Part shown: positions 12,599 to 22,487 of the stretch, piece after piece
How positions within the stretch are numbered: position 1 is the stretch's first letter
Layout: each line of letters opens with the position of its first letter
Assembly (NCBI GenBank): GCA_964017235.1
Contig: OZ024931.1
Span: 18,886,189-18,950,188, forward strand
Length of the DNA: 64,000 bases
Direction of reading: 5' to 3'
Origin: Sabellastarte sp. h YS-2021
Lineage: Eukaryota > Annelida > Polychaeta > Sabellida > Sabellidae
Made by a program: the position numbers and the translations under genes
Notes under the pieces: model-generated
The model's database searches: none
The model's input: the letters and a program-made list of their open reading frames with translations, nothing else
What the model was told of the DNA's origin: nothing

Positions 12599-13075
12599 GT
12601 TTTAATATAATGATTAATCCGACTTAAACTCCCATAATTTTATTTAATACCAATTGTACAACAGAGCTGTGCAAGTTAAGTATTATTTAATACCTCAGAG
12701 GTTGCCAGTTGAACAGCCAATCTTGTACAAGTCACAACTTGAGCAGAATCTCACTTGTATAATTACATTTACATTTTTCTCCTGTACCTGGGACTGGATT
12801 TATTCACTTTCATCCTACATTCTATTGATTTTCATAAAATATGAAAATACATTAAAATTATATTCTTTTTCACAAAGACATTTCTTCAAACTTTGAACAG
12901 CACAGTGATTTGCAAAATATTGAAGTGAAGTAACTTATATATATCTAAAATTTAAGGGGTTACTTTTAATGTACAATAACATTTGTTATGACAAAGTCCT
13001 TGGTTCTACAATGATGATAGACTAACCAAGATAACACTCTATCTAATCTGATCTAAGTAGGTACTGATTACATCC

Positions 13076-13083
13076 TATAAAAG
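13076..13083 (+). promoter_or_regulatory. TATA-like box of HMGR copy 1
   Basis: TATAAAAG lies 73-80 bases before the ATG at 13156. Copy 2 has TATATAAG at the equivalent position (77-84 bases before its ATG). Similarity between the two upstream regions continues for roughly 100 bases further (a shared TTTGTTAT...AAGATAACACT block). This favours a real core promoter, with transcription starting about 25-30 bases downstream. Confidence 0.6.
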
Positions 13084-13155
13084 ATGTCCATCAGACTTTT
13101 AATATCATCAAATGCAAAACAACACCAGTTATCAAGTAACTACGTGATAGCAACC

Positions 13156-15195
13156 ATGGCTTATGCTCCACTGGTGAACACTGTGAGTCGATTTCTCAGC
13201 AGGTCTCCCAAAAGCAGGTACATTGTATCTGCATCACAGCACACAAAATCACAACACACCGCCAATGTTACACCAGAGGATGACAGAATCCCTTACAAAG
13301 GGGATTTCTCTCGCGAGAAATGTGACTTAAGGCGCCAATGGGTGGAGAACTATGCTGGAGTGAATTTATCAAATATTTCAAAATGGTGGACTGATCACTA
13401 TTCCCCTGAAATCCTGAAAGGCAACCTGGAGCTACCCATTGGCACTATTAGTATTCCTGTGGCAGCTATTGGCCCCCTGCAGATCAATGGCAAGCATGCA
13501 CAGGGGAAATATCTTGCACCCTTTTCAACAACGGAAGGTGTTTTAGTGGCTTCTATTAACAGAGGTGCCAAGGTATTGAATGAAAATGGGGGAGTCACTG
13601 CCTATACATCACAGAAACAGATGAGTAGGTGCCCTGTCTTTGAGACTGGAAGTCCTGAGGAAGCTTTGGCTTTCGGGCAGTGGGTAAAGGGTAAGATCCC
13701 TGAAATCCAGGAGCAGATTGTCAGCAAACATTCAAAACATGGGATTCTGAAGGAAATCATCACTGCATATGAATTTAAGGTAGGTTTTGACATTTCTTAG
13801 TTCACAGAAACAAAATGAAATGAAAACCAAAACAAAAACCTAAGAAATACTGAAAAGTGCATTAAGGAAATGCTTTGAGTTTAACTGCATTTATTATTAT
13901 CTTAAATAAAAAGTGTGTAATAATTGTGCATTTTGGAATTTGATGTCTGCCCATCAATAGCCAGTTGATTGCAAGATATTGTATATTTGGCTTCAGAAAG
14001 TTCACATGATCTTCAATTATGAAACTGGTGATGCAGCTGGGCATAACATGACATCTTTTCTAACATGGAAGGCTATTCATTGGGTTCTTAAAGAGGTAAT
14101 AATTGCTTTATTTGTTGTTTAAATTACTGAGATACCATATGACCATTTTATTAACTAAAACTATTTTTTTTGTATTACATTTGATAAAAAAATTAAATTA
14201 AATATTTTACTTTCATGTGCATTATATATTTCCTTAAGTTCCAAATAATCCTACAGTTGCAGAAACAAAAAAAAATGTATATACTGATGTTTGATTATTT
14301 GGCACTATTTATTGTTTGTAATTTCTAGACCAAAACTATATTCAATAAAGATGTTTTAAAAAGTATTTATTGCACACTCATTTACCACTTAAAGAAATGA
14401 TTTTAAGGAATTTAAAAATCTGTTAAAAAGCCTAAATTAAATGAAAAGTTTATGTTGCACTGGCCACAGACTAGTTGCTGTCAATATTATGGTAATTATA
14501 CAGCACTGAATCAGACAAATAAAATGTCATATGATGAAATGGCCCTAAAATATTTAAATAAAATGTGTCAGCAAAATATTAATGTTGTTTTTTAGATGCC
14601 AAGGGACATCACTGTTGAAAAATACTTTATTGAAAGCAGCCTTTCAGGAGACAAAAGATCCTCCTACTTGAATGCAGTTATAGGAAGAGGCCTTTCCTGT
14701 GGTGCTGAGGCTATTCTGCCCGAGGATGTCTTGAATCAAAGGTTCCGCACAACTAGTGAGGATATGATGAAACTTTACAACATCATAGTGAACATCTCTA
14801 GCCGCTCTGCTGCCTTGGGCAACAATGCAAATATAGCCAATGTTATAGCTGCCTTGTTTTCTGCTACAGGCCAAGATATGGCAAATATTGGGGAGTCAAG
14901 CATGGGGAGCTTGATTTTAAATAAACATGAAGGACCCGGAGGTGGAATTAAAGCTGGAGTCTGGATTCCATCTTTAATTATTGGCACAGTTGGAGGTGGA
15001 ACAAGCTTGCCTACTCAAAGGGAGTGTCTGGAACTTATGGGTTGTTATGGACCTGGTAAGGTGAGGAAACTTGGTGAAATCATTGCATCATATGCATTAG
15101 CTTTGGACATTTCAACATTGGCATCCACCTCTGCTGGTGAACTTGCAGAAGCCCATGAAAATATGGGCAAAAACCGACCAACAAAAGCTGAATAA
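13156..15195 (+). CDS. HMGR: Soluble HMG-CoA reductase, copy 1 (3 exons, 440 aa)
   Basis: The enzyme reduces HMG-CoA to mevalonate with NADPH in the mevalonate (isoprenoid) pathway. Exons are 13156-13779, 13997-14095 and 14596-15195, with GT-AG introns of 217 and 500 bases, both phase 0. Visible motifs are PFSTTEGVLVASINRG (catalytic Glu127), TGDAAGHNM (219-226), SGDKRSSYLNAVIGRG (Lys261), ATGQD (Asp335), GTVGGGT (371-377) and AEAHENMG (His428). There is no sterol-sensing membrane domain, so the enzyme is soluble. Residues 1-40 are rich in Arg, Lys and Ser with no acidic residue before Glu41, like a mitochondrial presequence (inference). An in-frame ATG at 13084 directly abuts the TATA box and is not conserved in copy 2, so 13156 (ACCATGG context) is chosen. 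Exon 1 is about 83% identical to copy 2 at protein level by my count. Confidence 0.93.
13997..14095 (+). CDS. HMGR: HMGR copy 1, exon 2 (33 codons)
   Basis: This small exon encodes the conserved FNYETGDAAGHNM motif of the NADPH-binding region. The acceptor TTGGCTTCAG and donor GAG-GTAATA are clear. Length and phase match exon 2 of copy 2 exactly. In animal class I enzymes the motif is usually GDAMGMNM, so GDAAGHN marks a divergent lineage. Confidence 0.9.
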
Positions 15196-15256
15196 CTTGT
15201 TCAATCCATATTTTCTGTGCTCTTTTTTTACAAAACAAAGACAAAAACAAACAAAA

Positions 15257-15262
15257 AATAAA
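15257..15262 (+). terminator. Candidate poly(A) signal of HMGR copy 1
   Basis: AATAAA lies 62 bases after the stop codon in an A-rich context, the usual position for a 3' end signal. No competing signal is closer. Confidence 0.5.
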
Positions 15263-15459
15263 CACTATGTGATAATTATTTACAATTGTGTAGAGTTATG
15301 CTTGAAAACAAATATTTGTATATATATTTTGATGAATTACAGTAACTGTTTTCATTCAACTTCCATTATGTCATATTATTTAGATATTGCATAGTTTATT
15401 GTGGTATCTTTCATCATTATAATACTGCCTTTTATTGAAAACAATCGTGTAAAAGACAC

Positions 15460-15655
15460 AAGTGGGAAAGCAGGTTAGTTGCTTGCTGTTGGTCGGCAGT
15501 TTGCAGTACAGAACCTTGACCAACTGTATGTACCCGTTTCCTCTTCCCATAGAACTACCCATCGTGATATGACCTATGCAGTGTTGAAAGCAACATTAAA
15601 CCCCAAATAAATAAATAAATAGGTAAATAAATAAATAGGTAAATAAATAAATAAA
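15460..15655 (+). mobile_element. 5'-truncated SINE, family A
   Basis: The body matches the full-length copies at 29501 and 42223: AGTGGGAAAGC, then GTTGGTCGGCAGTTT, TACCCGTTTCCTC and GTGATATGACC. It ends in a variable (AAATA)n/(GGTAAATA)n tail. The tRNA-like head is absent, as in 5'-truncated insertions. It lies about 260 bases downstream of the HMGR copy 1 stop. Confidence 0.75.
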
Positions 15656-15660
15656 TGACA

Positions 15661-16931
15661 ACAATGAACCCTTATATCCTGCAAATCATATCTACACATG
15701 ACCAAGTAACATTGATATAGATTCAAATACAGATTCTAAATTTAAAGTTTATAATTAAGGATTTAAAGTTAGATCTTACTCTTGAAATTAGGGAATGACA
15801 AACAACTCAGTGATAGCTTGACACCTATTATTTTGATTAATGTCCCCCTTCATTATGAAAAATACCATCACAAGCTCCTAGGAAAAGTAACTGCCAAAGT
15901 ACTCACTTCTAGACGACGTTGAGACATTAACTTATTAATCTCATAAGTATTATAATATGGGTGCTTACTCCTGGCGAAAATAATCACCCATCAGTGTGTA
16001 GACCTTGTGCAAGGTCATTCCTTGGTGCATTATGATTATCTGAGAGCAATTCCCTCTAGTGACAGTGTAAAATCCAGACTGTTACAAAATGCACTCGTTC
16101 ATTGTCTAAAAAAAAACCCAAAGTAAAGACTTGTGAACAAGTCTAACCAGCTTAGGAACCCATGCCTTTCTCAATGAAAACATCAACAACATTATAACTT
16201 ATAACTTATTTTACCAAATGTGTGGTGACCCATGAATAGTTCATTTCATAACTATTCACAGCAAATGTAGACTACTTTTCATCCAGATTCATATGTCAAC
16301 TATTTAGTTACCTGTTGGGATACCAGGAACAACCATATATAGACAGATAGATCAGTTTATTTTGCCTCTCTCTGTATAGTTATGATTAATAAAACAAGAA
16401 TTTCACACATTTTATAACTGTAATTTATAAGTACATTGCAATAATTATATCAGTATTATATGCATATTTCTAAGAATGGTTTTATCGAATATAAAAATAA
16501 CTGTCAAAATATTTCAAAGAGGAAATTGGCGAATTGACTAATTGTACCAAAGTTACCACCCCCCCACCCAAGAAAAAAATCTTTGCCACCTACAACTTAC
16601 TGAGATGATTTCGATTTATTTTTGATTGCAATACATATAAAGTGGCACAGGCAGTCATTTGTGGTTGATGTTTTTTTTTATTTTGCTGTTGACTAACTAT
16701 TTCCCATTATATGATTAAACAGCATGAATAAATATTTGACAAAGTACAAAAATGTTGTGCATGTGCTTCTATTTATATTTAATTTAGAATAAGTGGAAGA
16801 GTTTTATTTACAAACCATCTTAATATTGGTAACTACATGACCAAGGTTTAAATTATAGTTGACCTAGTTTCAAAACTTTAAAGGTCTTTATATTACTAGC
16901 CAGCTGTCCATAAGGAGGGGAGTATTGTGAA
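15661..16931. other. Unassigned non-coding DNA
   Basis: I see no gene. A segment of roughly 70 bases around GACCTTGTGCAAGGTC (15995-16060) recurs inverted at about 20535-20605, pointing to another dispersed repeat. The rest is AT-rich. Confidence 0.4.
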
Positions 16932-16933
16932 TA

Positions 16934-17391
16934 GAGAGGTTTAGTACTACGTTTTGGTTATCAAAACCTTAAACGCAAACGTATCTACGTCGGCAGTAGA
17001 TGTGTATCAGGTGATTCTTAGCGTTTTAGGGGTTAATTAAGTTACGTTTATACGTAAAGAGTGCTTTCCTTACGTTCACTAACCCCTATCTATTTTATTA
17101 GAGAACTACATAATACAAGTAAATATACCACAGCCACACATGCAGATAAATATGTACACCACATTTTGGTTAAGTGTTAGTTTGCTATATTTTGCCATAT
17201 AAATACCAGAGGCATATTTACAAAGCATGCTTCTTTTGTTGTTCACCAAAGAAAGAACGGGGCCTGCATTGCTTTATATGGACGTATTGCTAAACCCTAA
17301 AATGACAGACGCATCCACTTCAAACATAACGTATCTCTTACGGAAAATATTTTACGTTTAGGGGGCTGTGAAACGCATCACTAAACCTCTC
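16934..17391. mobile_element. TA-flanked MITE (Tc1/mariner-type)
   Basis: The terminal inverted repeats are GAGAGGTTTAGT at the left and ACTAAACCTCTC at the right. TA lies on both sides (16932-16933 and 17392-17393), as expected for Tc1/mariner or pogo-type targets. The 458-base interior has palindromic ACGTTTA/TAAACGT words and no coding capacity. Confidence 0.75.
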
Positions 17392-17393
17392 TA

Positions 17394-18120
17394 ATAAATA
17401 TCTATTCCTAAATTTAGAACTACGACAGACTTCTCTTTGAAAAAGAAGTTTTTATCGGAGAAGCTTACAACATACTTTTCTTGCTCACAAGTCTTACTTT
17501 TAGGGTTTTTTTTCTTGCGACAGTGAATGAATCCAGTTTAACACTAGAAGTATTTCACAGACGTAATCCATGGAATCTAGATTCCTCAGATTAACTGATT
17601 CAATTGAGACTAGAATCCTAATCCGTATAATGAATCCATTGATCTACCTCATGAGGTGGATCCATGGATTCAGATTCATCAGAATTACTCACAATTCTTT
17701 GCAAAATAAAGGGGGCAATTGTGGCACCAAATTTTAACAAGTAGGATATTTTTATGATATTTAGAGTGATTTGTCTTATTTTTGTCATTTTGGATTCTGA
17801 TCCAGAGAAAGTTGCATTTCACAAATCTAGCTATCCCAAAGAATCCAATCTGAACATCGATTGCACAGATTATGCCTGTGAAATTAGTCCAGTTAAAATA
17901 CTGTTTGAAACAATTTTACCACCATTGCTTCCCAAATAGTTTAACTTTCAAGGGAAAACAGTTTACAAAATTTTATTTGGTGGAACTTTGGTCTAATTTG
18001 CATAAATTTAATATGGCCGCCATACAGATTAATGACATTGAACAAAAGGCTGAATAGTCAAAGAAACTAGGAAAGGGGTTAACATTTACAATAAATATAT
18101 AAAACAGTGTTGTTTATTAT
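17394..18120. other. Unassigned DNA with a short imperfect direct repeat
   Basis: Phrases beginning TCCATGGA and continuing AGATTC-TCAGA occur at about 17568 and 17651, an imperfect direct repeat of about 83 bases. Short open frames at 17754-18057 show no motif. Confidence 0.35.
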
Positions 18121-18121
18121 C

Positions 18122-18260
18122 AAAGGGGCTCAGGTGCATGGTGGTTCCACAAACACACCCCACCTCTTAGGTCCCCAGTTCAAATCCTGGTGCCATCAGG
18201 AAGAGTTACCATCAACTAAATTGATGGGATGCGAAAACTTTACAGCAATGAAGTAAGCAA
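18122..18260 (+). mobile_element. Possible tRNA-derived SINE fragment
   Basis: The segment starts GGGGCTCAGGTGCATGG and has a box-B-like GTTCAAATCC near 18179. The spacing resembles a decayed tRNA-like head, but no second copy is visible in this window and no tail or target duplication is clear. Confidence 0.4.
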
Positions 18261-18815
18261 GGAATTCTTGCTTAAATCAGAAAAACCAATATTGCATAAG
18301 TTAATAGTTGCAACTTCAATTTCAGCATTTTTCCAGCCACTTTGTATATTTCATTTAAAAGTGTATGGGGGAGGATGAAGACAAATTCTTATACTTCTCA
18401 TAAACTGTTGACGTGATGTCAGTAGTACAACCATTGGAACCGAATGGGCCAGTCTTAATCATACCACCACCTTAACACCAGTAATGTACATTGATCTGCC
18501 CTCAACTGGTCTGTACCCAATCGGTTTGGCTGCAAATCTGGTATGATTTACCCATATAATAATTTAATTTGCGCCTTTCATATATTTTTTACAGAATTAG
18601 GATTGAAGAGTAAACTAAATAAGCATTATGCATTATATTTCAGAATATATAAAGTTTATACAATTTATAGCCTTCACAATATGATTATTGCTTAGGATTT
18701 CTACTGTAACAAACTACTCCCATTTACAGTTTAAAGACAAAATGGGCAAATAATTTCTTCTGGGGTGGCAGATCAGACTTCAGACTCCTGTTAAAATGTA
18801 TGTGTGTGTGTGGGT

Positions 18816-18830
18816 GGGGGGGGGGGGGGG
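18816..18830 (+). repeat. Poly-G tract
   Basis: Fifteen consecutive G follow a TG dinucleotide tract. It is a simple repeat with G-quadruplex potential. Confidence 0.8.
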
Positions 18831-18930
18831 ATCTGTTGGGTAAATGCCAGGCAACTGATATTACCAAGAAAATATTTATCACAGCATTTAGACTCGGGAT
18901 AATTATGACATTTTTTGAGGTACCTTCTCA

Positions 18931-19164
18931 TTTATTTATTTATTTGGGGTTTTACGTCGCTTTCAACACTGTACAGGTCATATCATGACGGGTAAGTGGA
19001 AGGGCAGAGGAAACCAGTACATACAGTTCGTCAGGGTTCTGTACTGTAAACTGCCGACCAACGGCAAGCAACTACCAGGTTTCCCACTTGAGGCCTTGCC
19101 GGGAACTGAACCCCGGCCTCAGAGGTGGGCGGCGAGAGTGTTACCACTGAGCCACTGTGGCCCC
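18931..19164 (-). mobile_element. Full-length SINE, family A, with 12-bp target duplication
   Basis: On the minus strand it starts GGGGCCACAGTGGCTCAGTGG (box A region) and has a box B near GGTTCAGTTCC. The conserved body follows, with a terminal (AAATA)n tail. GGTACCTTCTCA is duplicated at 18919-18930 and 19165-19176. It is a pol III-type tRNA-derived SINE and codes for nothing, although the body is open in some frames. Confidence 0.9.
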
Positions 19165-19455
19165 GGTACCTTCTCAGATCAATTGGGTCAAATCAATATA
19201 TAGGATGACATAAAGGCATGACATGACACATGAGGAGATAGATGTACTTAAAAATTAGAAATGTGAAAGTTGGAATTCTGTCATGTGAACTTGGTTTGCT
19301 TAGTATTAAATGTGGCTAAAAGCTGGGGAAAAATATAGATACCTAGTGATCGTTTAATATTAAAACAAGTATTAAAATCACAAAAACTAATTTATTCAAA
19401 ATGTTTTAGGTTGTATTAGAAACTTTTACATTCGTATATAGTTTTTAACTATATA

Positions 19456-20226
19456 CAGTAGAACCTCATTCTACCTCAGTAGATCTGGCCCTCTATCATC
19501 CGAATCTCCCTGCATAGAAGTATGATGCACGATCTAGCATGAGCGATAATAAAGGATTTTACACATTCTCGGAAACCAAAATTTCTAGTACTTTTTACAC
19601 ATACCGTTCACAGAAATGCCTAGCTTCTTTGATCTTTAAGGCCATTGTTTCAATTTTGGAGGAATTTATTCATTTACAGGCCCCCTTTACACAACTTCTT
19701 TGATAATACGCCTATAACTGTGTGTTTCATTGGGTTTTGCAATTTGTAATCTCCTGGAGTAGGTCAGTTCACAGTCGACATGTATCTAAAGAAAAACCTC
19801 AACAATGCATTGCCAACCAAACATACGCAGTAAAGACATGTTTTGTTGGGGTATTGAATAATCTCCTGGAGTTTTTTAATAGACAAAATGCATGACGACA
19901 ACCTTCAAAAATGAACCATCAATGATGTGTGTACCAGACCCACCTTAGGTCCACGTAATATTGTAAACAAATAACAATATCCATAGAAATTAATCAAATA
20001 AGTTGCAATTCGAAGGTCAGTTATATTATATTTCATAAACATATTAAACTGCTTCATTAGCAACCAGCCGAGTGTATATTTAAAGCCAAAAAAGATCTTC
20101 CTCCAATCATCAACCACCTGGTAACCCATAGACGGTGAATTTAGAGTCTCTTCATCTATCTGGATTCCTCAGTTATCCACCCAATTGCATATCCCCCATA
20201 CAGTTCGGATAATTGAGGTCCTACTG
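19456..20226. mobile_element. pogo/Tigger-like MITE
   Basis: The left end CAGTAGAACCTCA and the right end, inverse of CAGTAGGACCTCAATTATCC, form terminal inverted repeats of the pogo/Tigger type. TA flanks at 19454-19455 and 20227-20228. The 771-base interior has no recognisable transposase. It is therefore a non-autonomous derivative. Confidence 0.75.
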
Positions 20227-20228
20227 TA

Positions 20229-21159
20229 TTTGTAAGCTCTATAAATGTAGTATAAAGTTTTGGTCATTTTAGCAAGATTTTGAAGCTGAAAGATTGTCAG
20301 AATATACATACTTTCACTGAAATTACAAGTTTTAGCTCCTGTGGGGGCCATCTTGAATTTTGAACAATTTAGGCATGTTTCACCAACTGGAATGCTACAA
20401 ACTTTTCATACATTACACAGGGGTGGTCTCTGATACTTATTAAAGTAGTTTTATTTCTGTTGCAATTTGTTTGAGGTTAGGTCATCTTTTGGCCTAATTT
20501 GACTGGACTAAATACGCCCACGTACTCTTAATAGAGACATGTTCACAGAGAATCACAATGCACTAGAGAAGGACCTTGCACAAGGTCTGCAACTATGATT
20601 ACCCGTTGTAAAATCAGTATTATTGTAGTGCTGTATTAGCTACCACATCACATTCCAATATTCCAGTTTTATGTATCAGTAAATGCTGATTCAATACAGC
20701 TTAAAAGATAGGGTCCTTTGTTCTTGAGTGGATCAGTCATCCCCGCAAGAACCTTAAAAATTAAGGCAGCTCCTGATTGGATCCATGCTGCAAGTTTTAT
20801 TGGAATAAGTAAAGCAAGAAATGAAAAGTTTGCGACAGTATGGGAAATTCTCCAGAGCAACAGAAGGTCAAACAAGATAAGTTTAAATGTATATCCTGAC
20901 AAATAGAGCAGATGTCATCACATTTGTTGATTTTATGACTGTTTTGCAATACACTAAAATCGGTGGAAAATCTAAAGGCGATGCATGTTGAAACAGTAGG
21001 TTCACGGTGATTAATTGGAAATAAAATGTGACCTTTCTCAATGTAAAAATTTGCTCATATCAAGGCATAAAATATTCAAAATTCACGGGGGTGGGGGTGG
21101 TGGGGTTGGGGGGGGGTGGGGTGGTGGTTAGGTAGTGTGAATTTTTCTCTCAGTTCCCA
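20229..21159. other. Unassigned DNA with G-rich tract
   Basis: There is no gene. A strongly G-rich stretch lies at about 21088-21125 (GGGGGTGG type). Short open frames overlap on opposite strands at 20669-20906 without motifs. Confidence 0.35.
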
Positions 21160-21329
21160 AACACCAGTCACATTACATTCAAAATGACCTTCAAGAGGAC
21201 ATAAGTCAAGAAGAGTGACCTTTAAGAGAACATAGTTGAAAAAAGAATTGCGGGGAACATGTCTTTTATTCTTTTAAGAGTACTTAAAGTATTTACAAAT
21301 TCAGTTAATAGATTAGGTCAGTAAGAAAA

Positions 21330-21464
21330 CTGGCATAGGGTCACCTTACATTAAGCACAATAAATGGACACAATCTATCTGAAAGTGGTTGTTCAAGTTG
21401 AAAAACATAAGAAATTGGAGGAAAGTCAATGGGGGTGCATGAAGCAGAGGTGACCCTATGCCAG
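21330..21464. repeat. 135-bp palindromic-arm element inside the duplicated block
   Basis: The arms CTGGCATAGGGTCACCT and AGGTGACCCTATGCCAG are perfectly inverted. The equivalent segment at 42650-42792 keeps the same arms with mismatches. The sequence outside the arms is also shared, so the hairpin was present before the block duplicated. It may be an old MITE. Confidence 0.65.
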
Positions 21465-21718
21465 CGTGAGATCAACTTAGTGGACACTTTCAACTGATGA
21501 GTGGTCAGGTTAATATCAAGAGATGGTTAAAACACACCTCAGCACATGTAAAATAACGTCTGCATGGCTGACATTAGAGAAGGCTTGTTGGCAAAAGTAC
21601 ACAATTACAATACATATAGTGTACAGTATGCTAGTTGACTAGTTACAAGGCCTACTTAAGAATGCAACCCCCCACCCCCACCCCACCCACCCTTCCGCAG
21701 AACAACCGTAAAGATAAC

Positions 21719-22403
21719 AAGAGCACTCAGAGAGCGCAGACCTCCGCCAAGGCAGCTCAGTCCCCCAATGCTGTGTCTACTCCATAAAATAATTCCTGGG
21801 AAAACGTACCATTAGCATTGATATTGTATTTTTTTCGCTTTGTTCCTTGTCCCATTTCTGACATTTAATGAAAATTTCATCCAAAACCATCTATAACTTT
21901 TTGAGTTATCTTCCTTTAAAAAATACCTGGATCCAGAAGATCCAGACAATGATCCAGATCACACCCAAAATCTAATCACTTCTTCCTTGTCCCATTTTAG
22001 ACATATCCTGAAAATTTCATCGGAATCCATCTATAAGTTTTGGAATTATCTTGCTTTAAAGAATTCAGGGATCCAGAAGATCCAGATGCTGATCCGGATC
22101 AATCCCAAAATCTAATCACTTCTTCCTTTACCAATTTCTCACATATCCTGAAAAGTTCATCCATATCCCTCCATAAGTTTTTGAGCTATCTTTCATTAAA
22201 AATTAAATTTAATGGATCCAGAAGATCCAGACAGTGATCCGAATCACTCCCAAAATCTAATCACTTCTTCCTTTTACCATTTCGGACATATCCTGAAAAT
22301 TTTATCCAAATCCGTCCATAAGTTTTTGTGTTATTTTGTTCACAAACAAACAGACGGACAGACAAACCCAGGCGATAACATAACCTCCTTGGCGGAGGTA
22401 AAA
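21719..22403 (+). mobile_element. Interspersed repeat with internal tandem units
   Basis: It begins AAGAGCACTCAGAGAGCGCA and ends with CAGACGGACAGACAAACCC followed by CCTCCTTGGCGGAGGTAA, which can form a hairpin. Between them, a unit starting GGATCCAGAAGATCCAGA recurs at about 21928, 22069 and 22212 (141-143 bp period). This start/end pair is typical of a widespread invertebrate repeat class whose type I cannot assign with certainty. A related copy lies inverted at 28780-29262. Confidence 0.7.
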
Positions 22404-22487
22404 ACACATTAATACTTCCATTTACTGATAAATGGACTAGAGAATATCCACATTGATAAAATACAGAATACATACACTAATATAATT

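Noticed and set aside
13084..13155. In-frame upstream ATG adding 24 codons to HMGR copy 1
   Set aside because: It abuts the TATA box, the equivalent region of copy 2 is not in frame, and the conserved ACCATGG context is at 13156.
22040..22412. Open frames with DPEDPDxDPxxSQNLITSS repeats
   Set aside because: They are translations of the 141-143-bp tandem unit inside an interspersed repeat.
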